A stretch of DNA of 64,000 nucleotides, from contig BTPG01000008.1 in NCBI GenBank assembly GCA_036245525.1, positions 26,650,009-26,714,008 of the forward strand, in the 5' to 3' direction. A program made the position numbers and the translations under genes. Every line of letters starts with the position of its first letter. The first letter of the stretch is position 1. The notes under the pieces were generated by a model. That model ran no database searches. It was given only the letters and a program-made list of their open reading frames with translations, and was not told the origin of the DNA. Positions 24,601 through 32,900 of the stretch are shown here, one piece after another. This DNA is from Semisulcospira habei. Lineage: Eukaryota > Mollusca > Gastropoda > Semisulcospiridae.

Positions 24601-26871
24601 GCCCTATTTCGAGGCTGACCTGTACTTATGATGTACTCATTGTGTGTGCAGTACAAGGCCAACAAAAGCTACTGCGAAGATCTAACGGAGGGGAAGTTTT
24701 CCTTTCCCATCATCCATGCGATTCGCGCCAACCCCGATGACACCACTCTCTTCAGTATCCTTGGATGCAAAAATTGAAATTTTCAACATGTTTAGCAGTC
24801 GCTTATCTAGACCCTTCCGTCCACAAGAGGCATAGATTCTCTTGAGCCCCAGCGACCGCAGGGGTGCAAGACAATCTATACCACTTGCAGGCTGTGATTT
24901 GCACAATTTGCTTCATCAGATTGTGGAATGAAATTACTCATCCATACCCTTCCATATGCAAGAGGCATAGATTCTCTTGAGCCCCTGTGACCGCAAGGGC
25001 TCAAGAGAATAATAATAATAAATAATAATAACTATGGTATTTATAATGCGCTTACTTACTTACGCCTGTCACCGCTACCCGGGTATAGGCCGTCGACGAG
25101 AGACCTCCAGCAACTCCTGTCCTGTGCTTCTCCTTCGATTCTACTCCAGGTGGTTCCCAGTCTCTTGATGTCTGCTTGGAGGTCTCGACGCCAGGAGTTT
25201 CTCGGCCTACCTCTTTTTCTCTTTCCCTGGGGGTTCCATGACAATGCCTGCCTAGTGATACTGGAAGCTGGCTTTCTCAGACTGTGACCGATCCATCCCC
25301 ATCTTCTTCGCCCAATTTCATTCTCTGCTGTTATCTGCTCTGTTCTCTCCCAGAGTCTGACGTTGCTGATCTTCTCTGGCCAGTGGATTTTCAAAATTCT
25401 TCTAAGGCAACTGTTCATGAAGGTCTGTACTCTGTTGACTGTGGTTTTTGTCAATCTCCATGTCTCTGCTCCATATAGGAGAACTGCTTTTACATTGGAG
25501 TTGAAAATCCGGACTTTGGTGTGTTGTGACAGCTCTCTGGAACTCCACACTTTTTTCAACTGGAGAAAGGCTGCTCTGGCTTTACCGATTCGTGCTCTGA
25601 CATCTGCATCAGTGCCGCCTTTTTTGTCTATGATGCTCCCGAGATAGGTGAAGGACTCCACCTCCTCCAACGGGGTGCCAGCAAGCAAGACTGGTTCTTC
25701 CCTGGTTGCGTTCTATAATGCGCTTAGCTTATAATAATTATAATTCTAAGCGTGCACTCACAACTTGCGCACACTTTTGACAGAGACTCACGTACCACAA
25801 ATACGTTATGACAGTCAGCTTAGGGTGGAGAGTGTGGTGGCGTTATAGTGCTAGAACTGTTGAAAGAGGTGAGTTTTGAGGCCGGCTTAAAGGAGGAGAG
25901 AGAGTGTTTTTGACGGAGGGAGAGTGTTCCAGGTGGATGGACCGTAGACGGAGAAGGAGCGGGGTCTGAAAGTGCTGAGTTTGGTGCAGGAGATGTGGAG
26001 GCGGAGAGGGTCAAAGGCAGAGCGGAGGGAGCAGGAGGGAGTGTAGGGGTGAAGTAAGTTGGAGAGATAGGCAGGAGCGTAGTTAAGGGATTTGTAGCAG
26101 AGAGACAGAATCTTGTATTGGATGCGTTGGGGGATGGGGAGCCAGTGAAGGACTTTGAGCAGTGGAGTGATGTGGTCAAATTTCTTCTTTCTGAGGATGA
26201 GGCAGGCAGCATTGTTCTGGACGCGCTGGAGAGCGTGGTGGAATGAGGAAGGCCGGAAAGGAGAGAGTTGCAATAGTCGATGCGAGATAGGATGAGAGAG
26301 ACAGCAAGTTTGGTGGCAGCTTCAGTGGTGGTGAGGTATTTGTTTTTTTTCAAAATACATTATCCAGGGGTCAAAATCTTCCGCTTTTCCGAGGATATCA
26401 GCGTTAATTTAAAAAAATCCGCTGTTTAAAAAAAGGCAATTCCGTGTTGAAAAAAAATAAAACGTAAAAAATCTGAAACGGTCGTGCTTCTTAAACGACG
26501 CAGGTCCACAAGTTGTCAGATTCGTTTATCGTTAACTTTAGGCAAGCTTCGTTTTTCCAAGATGGCGTCTAGCGATGCAGGACACATTGTTGCTCGCGGC
26601 TAAACTTTTAATGAAACGGGAGTGAGAAAGAAATGGAGATGGGAGTGGTGTGAAAGTGAAGTCGAACCGTGACATGCTTGAACAGATATAAAAGCACATT
26701 CTGAAACTGGAATGGGTGGAAGTGAGCAACATCGTGTACTGTGATTCTTCCGCCGCGCCTACCTGTTTCAGTTTTCGGTCCCCGGAATCAATGTCTCGCT
26801 TGTCCCCCCCCCCCCCCGCTGTTGGAGTTTTCGGTTTCGGTCCCTGGAATCAATGTCTCGCTTGGCCCCCC

Positions 26872-26905
<34 letters not shown>

Positions 26906-29900
26906 TTGTTTCCGCCTTTTTCCCCAGCACGTGTTTTGACCCCTGATTATCAATGGCATTACTATATGGAATACACTCTATAGCCTAACGATTTCAGCCC
27001 AAAGTTGTGTCCCCTACACAACTGGGGAGGAGACACCAGGGATCCATGCATAGGAGCCCTGGGTGGCCCCCCCCCCCTTACCACCCTATCCGGTCACGTG
27101 TAGGGCGAAAGCCCGCCAGTTTCATTCTTAGCTCGACCGTGGTCGGTCAGGTGTTAGCCTTGCCCCATGTTACGACCGGTTTCTTCGTACTCATTCTTGG
27201 ATTTTCTACGAACTTTCCTTGGCTTTGCCTCGGGTATTCTACTGTTTAGCGCTGAGAGTGTTTCGTTGCTGTGGTTCTACACCTTCAGCGGACTCCTGCT
27301 TGTTGGCTTGGCACCTGATCTGACCTTGAATCTATACCGCTTGCAAGCTGTGATTTGCACAAATTACTTCATCAGATTGCAGGATGCAGTCACTCATCCA
27401 TACCTTTCCATATGCAAGATGCATAGATTCTCTTGAGCCCCTGTGAATCTATGCCTCTTGTAAGCTGTGATTTGCACAATTTACTTCCTCCAGACTGAGA
27501 AAAGGCACCAAAAACTCTAGAAGGTAAGAGGAAAAGAAGCTACGGTAGATGGACCAATTGCAAGAATTGAATGACTTTCGTTACGCACAGGATGGGTGGT
27601 TTATATCTTGTGCATAGTTTGTGTGTGTGTAGCTTAGAACTGATTGAGGAGTTTGCAGAGAACGTGTGTTGCAAGGGTCTGGGTGTGTGCGTTAGAATGT
27701 GATAGAGCAGGAGAGCGGGGATGTATGCCGAACATTGTTTTTGGAGTGACTAAATAAGTGACTGCCAGGCATATCCAGTGCAAAGAAATTCCAAACAAAT
27801 AAAGAAACATGCTGCCATGTTTATTATACTGATTCATTTTTACAGATTTCGAAACCGATCAATACCATCTGCAGCTCTCGCTAAAATGTCTAAACATCAG
27901 AGTTACTTTGTCTGAATCCACCAGGTAGTCACACTGAAGCTAAGAAATGATTCATGACTCATTAGAATGCACATAGTTTTCTTTGACTACAACGTAAGAT
28001 GTACTACGGCAGCGGACGACGGATAATGACGTGAAGAAATACTGTGTGGACTACATGAGAAGAATAGGGTCCTTTGAGTACACGCGACAAACGCTCATCA
28101 GGCTAGAGAAGGAGTGAGTATTTTGGTCCATCCTCTTCACAGGCCTTTTGACTCTATCGGCCCCAACTCGCAAAAGCAGGGCAACGATAATCAATTATAA
28201 ATCGAGGGTAGTGCCAGATAAACTTTACTCCAGTTTAACCCCATCACTGCCACTTGACACTGTTTCTGAATCTTTGTTAATTAACCCTTTTCATCCTGAT
28301 ACACTTTTGCTTTAAATTAATTTGACTATGATAGTTCAAGGGTGGTGCTACCACCCTTGAACTAAAATGGTTCATCTATCTCGTAAACTGTAATGTAGCC
28401 TTCATAGGACAATAAGCAGATTTGTTTTTTAAAAATCAGCCTTAGGATGTCATTGGTAAACCACACGGCCCAAATTGTCCAGTGATCATGGATACAATCT
28501 GGTGTCAGCTAGAGGCCATAGATCCTCATGAGCCCACGCAATTGCGGGGGCTCATGAGGATCTACATCTCTTGCAGCTGGACTGTGTTCATGGTTTGTTT
28601 CCTCAAAAACATTACCGATGACATTACTGTCTGGAAGTGTCTAGTACTTACTCAATTTCAGCCTAAGAACCTGTTGTGTTGATACACAACCCGGGAGGCA
28701 CTCAGGGAACCCTGTCTAGGGCCGAGAGTTGTCTCCCGCCCCTGCCCATCCATTCAAGTGCCACTTGGCGTGAGCATTCAGTCGTTGCTACTTAGCTCAA
28801 GCAGTACAGACGTTTTTAGCCTACAGGACCTTGTACTGGTTCGAACCGGTTCTTAAAGGGCCGGTCGCTTTGGTTTGCTGTTGTTCTCTGGACTTTGTGC
28901 GGTGTTACTGGACTACCAAACCTTCTTCTTCTTGTCGGGAGCTGGGTGTTTTTTGTACCGGCGCTTTTCTCTGTGGTTCTTTCCATGGTTGTGTGTGGAC
29001 TGTTCGGCGTGGACCCGCTCGGGACTTCTTCCCGCCGTCGCGTGCTGTGGGCGCCATGTATGTTTCTTTTCCCGTCCCCACAACTCATGAGAGGTAACGT
29101 ATCGGCCCCAGCCCTCGGCTGGCCCCCGAACCAGGTGCCTGCTTCGGTTTGTGGCTTCGCTTCGATCGTATAGCTTCACGCCGATCTCTCGTTTTTCGTT
29201 GGCGGCTTCATAGTGCCTGTGCCCGGTCGCTCGTCATGTCTGGTTTTATGTTGCAGTAGCCAAGTGCTTACATGCCAGTGGTGCGGCGACTTCCAGTGGC
29301 CGAGCGATACGCATAAGTTCTGCCTCCTCTGTACTGGATGCGCGTCTGACCACTCCTGTGATATCTGCGTAGCCTGGCCGGAACAACGTTGGTCGCAACT
29401 GTGGGGGTTTTACCGGCGTGAGCGCCCGACGCCAGCAACTGACTGTTTGTCCTTCTTGGAGCCCCCCTCCATACCTGGAGTTTTACCCAGACCCTGCTCA
29501 CTCTGACCTTGGGGAGCGGACGACACGTTGGACACATGAGCCCAGCTCTTCACACAGGACTGCATCTTCCGTGACTCCCACCCGGACTAAGCCCGCTGAC
29601 TCTTACGGAGAGACAGCACTAGGGCAGAGTGCCTGCCTTACGGAGGCAGGCCTGCAGAGACGCACTCCGCGCTGTCATTTGTCCATTGACAGTCCTGAGA
29701 GGTCTCGCCAGGATAAGCCTGCTGACTCTTACGGAGAGACAGCACTAGGGCAGAGTGCCTGCCTTATGGAGGCAGGTCAGCAGAGACCCGTGTCCAAACG
29801 TCTACGGACTACTGACAGTCCTCACTTCTCTTGCTCGGCCAGCACCTCTAGATGCTATGGCGCGTCTACCGACGATCGGAGGAAGCATTGTGATGCTCTA

Positions 29901-32900
29901 CACGACGGCCGTCACAGCCCCCGACCCGCCTCGTCCTCGTCACGTTCGTCTACTTCGCGAGCTTCGGACCCGCGCTACGCTTCTCACGTGTTACGTCGCC
30001 CGTCGTCTTCTCCGCTCAGGCTTTATAGGAGGAGTTCGTCCGTCAGGGATTGCCGTCGCAGTCGCTCCTGTCATCGCAGCCGCTCCTGTTCTTCGCAGGC
30101 GCTCCCCCCGTGGCAGACGCACGGCTCGATCCAGGTCCCCGTCTCCCGGTCGTGCTTTGCCCCCACCCCCGCCTCGCCTGCACCAGAGGACACGACGCTC
30201 GCCGGCTGCTACCCTCTCTCGTCGGGACATGACTAGCGTGATCTCCGCCACCTGCACCCCTCACCGGACGTCGCTCCCTACGCGCGAGGAGGAGACTCTC
30301 AGTCTTCTCCCGGAGGATTCGGTTTTGGCCCTGCTTGGCGTGGACAGCCCCCTCGTCTCGCTCTGCTGCATCAGATGATACTGCATCGCCTAGGACCCCA
30401 TCGATGTCGCGCACGGAAACGCTTCTCGGGATTGATGAAGCAGCTCGTCTGATCGCGGCCGCACTGCCTGAGGACGCATGTCCCCAGACCCCCCCGCTCA
30501 AGAGGAAGGTGTCCGCCTTTGTCAACTCGGGCCGTCAGCAGAAGAGGTTCAAGTCTTTGCCTCAGCTGCCTGGCTTTAAGGATCTGAGGGATTCCTTCTC
30601 AGCTCACCTCCAGGCCGATTCCCAGGAGTACTTTTTTTTTTCACGGATCTTAAGTGGCCAGCTGACCTCGACATCTCCTTCCGCCAATCCTGGTATGCGG
30701 GACATTCCCAGTCTTTCAGCTGTCAGTTTCCATCGTTGGACCCTCAATTGATAGCCCAGCTTGGCGGTACCACTCAGCTGAGACATGCCCTCCCTCGTGG
30801 TTTGGATAAGACAGCGTCTCTAGTACGGAACACCTTGGCCTGCACGGGTTTTCTGGAGCTTCTCACTCAAGCTTTCATCCGTCGCATCGAGGACGCCTGG
30901 CAACCTTCGCTTGCGCCCTTCCTTGGTGACCTACTCGCCCTCGCGGTCGCGGCAAACCGGGCAGCGTATCACTCATCGGTCAACGCGATGGCGGCCACCT
31001 CCAACTGTGACCTCATGCATCGAGATGCCGTACTATTCACCTGTCGTGGTATGCCCCCCCGATCTGAAGACCCAGCTGCGTCGCGCTCCCCTTGGTGGCC
31101 CCCTTCTCTTCGGTGAGACCTGGCAGAAGGTGAAGGATTGGAATTCGGACCGCTGGCCCAGCAGAGTAACCGCCTCTCCGTTTCAAGCGGCCCTCAAGGT
31201 CGTGGGTCGCGCCCTGCGGACCTCCAGACCCGCTTCATCCTTCACTCCAGCTCCCACCAAGATGCCCCAGCGGGCCCCCCGCCTTCGGCCGTGCTAGACC
31301 CGTTAGGACCTCAGCCCCCACCTGGCCCAGGTCTGCCCGTCGCCGTGGGCGCGGGTGGGTCCCCTGACTTCATCCCGCTCCAGCCCCCGCTGACTGCTCC
31401 GGGGAGGCTCACCCTTTTCAGCGACATGTGGCGGTCGCTGCTGCCGGATGACCACCATCACCGAGGGACTCTCGATTTCCTTTCGTTCGCCCCCCGCCGC
31501 TGAGACGCTCACCCTTGTGGACCGAGATTCCGTCGGACGAGCTGAAAGCCATCGCACTGCATGGAGAGGTCGACTCTCTTCTACAGAAGGCCGCCACAGA
31601 GGTAGTGTCTCATACCGACTCCCCAGCATTTTACAGCCGCCTCTTTGTGGTTCCCAAGCCGGGCGGCAAGTGGCGTCCCGTCATCGATCTCTCGGCCCTA
31701 AACAAGTTTATCGTGGCTCCGCATGGAAACCGCCAGGACCCTCTGGGCCGCCGTGCAACCGATGGACTTTGCGGTCAGCCTGGACCTCTCCGATGCGTAT
31801 CTTCATGTCCTCATGCACCCGGCCTCCAGGAGGTATCTCCGCTTCGCGTTCGATGGGGTGATCTACCAGTTTCGGGCCCTCCCGTTCGGTCTCAACCTCA
31901 GCCCGTGGGTTTTTACTTGCATTATGGATGCTGTCGTCGCTAAGGCCAGGCAGTCGTCGTCCAGTCCAACCTCCAACTACTTGGACGACCTCTTCCTGAG
32001 GAATCAGTCAGAGACCGCCCTGAGGATGGACAGAGATTCCCTGCTCCTGTTGCTGTCACGTTTGGGGTTCCTGGTCAACACGGGCAAGTCGGACCTCACC
32101 CCATCTCGCCGGTTTATTCATCTCGGCATGGAATTTGCGACCGACCTCAACAGAGTGAGTTTGCCGGAGCCTCGGATCCACAAGCTAGCCTCCTTGGTCA
32201 CCCAGGTAGCACAGGCGGAGTCAGTCCCCACCAGAGTTTGGCTTCAACTGCTTGGCTTGATGAATGCAGCGGCGGATCTCCTTCCCCTCGGTCGTCTTTA
32301 CTCACGGCTGCTCCAACTACACCTCCTGCTTCATTGGCGTCCGTCCTCCGGCGACTTAGATGCCCTGGTGCGTGTGCCCCAGATCCTTCGCCCACATCTG
32401 CAGCGCTGAACGGACACCTCATGGCTCGCTTCGGGAGTTCCTCTAGCCTCACCGCCCCTTCAGCTCTCGCTCTGCGTGGATGCAAGTCTCACTGGCTGGG
32501 GTGCACACCTGCTACCAAGTTTCCTCTCGACGTCCGGCCTCTGGTCTCCGGATCTAGCAGACAGACACATCAACTGGCTCGAGCTGCAACACCTCATGGC
32601 TCGCTTCGGGAGTTCCTCTAGCCGCACCGCCCCCTCAGCTCTCGCTCTGCGTGGATGCAAGTCTCACTGGCTGGGGTGCACACCTGCTACCAAGTTTCCT
32701 CTCGACGTCCGGCCTCTGGTCTCCGGACCTAGCAGACAGACACATCAACTGGCTCGAGCTGCAAGCGGTTTGGCAAGCCTTCATCGAGTGGGAAACGCGC
32801 CTTCACCACCAGGAGATCCTCGTCCTTTCGGACAACACCACAGTCATTTCTTACATTCAGAAGCAGGGCGGTACACACTCACCTGAACTGTGCATTCTCC

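Noticed and set aside
25820..26353. Independent host gene on the minus strand
   Set aside because: Its two frames together give the C-terminus of a CR1/L2-type LINE with an ATT-repeat tail.
27494..27523. Short exon-like segment with acceptor and GTAAGAGG donor in GGPS1 intron 9
   Set aside because: It would break the conserved join between exons 9 and 10 and has no counterpart in GGPS1 proteins.
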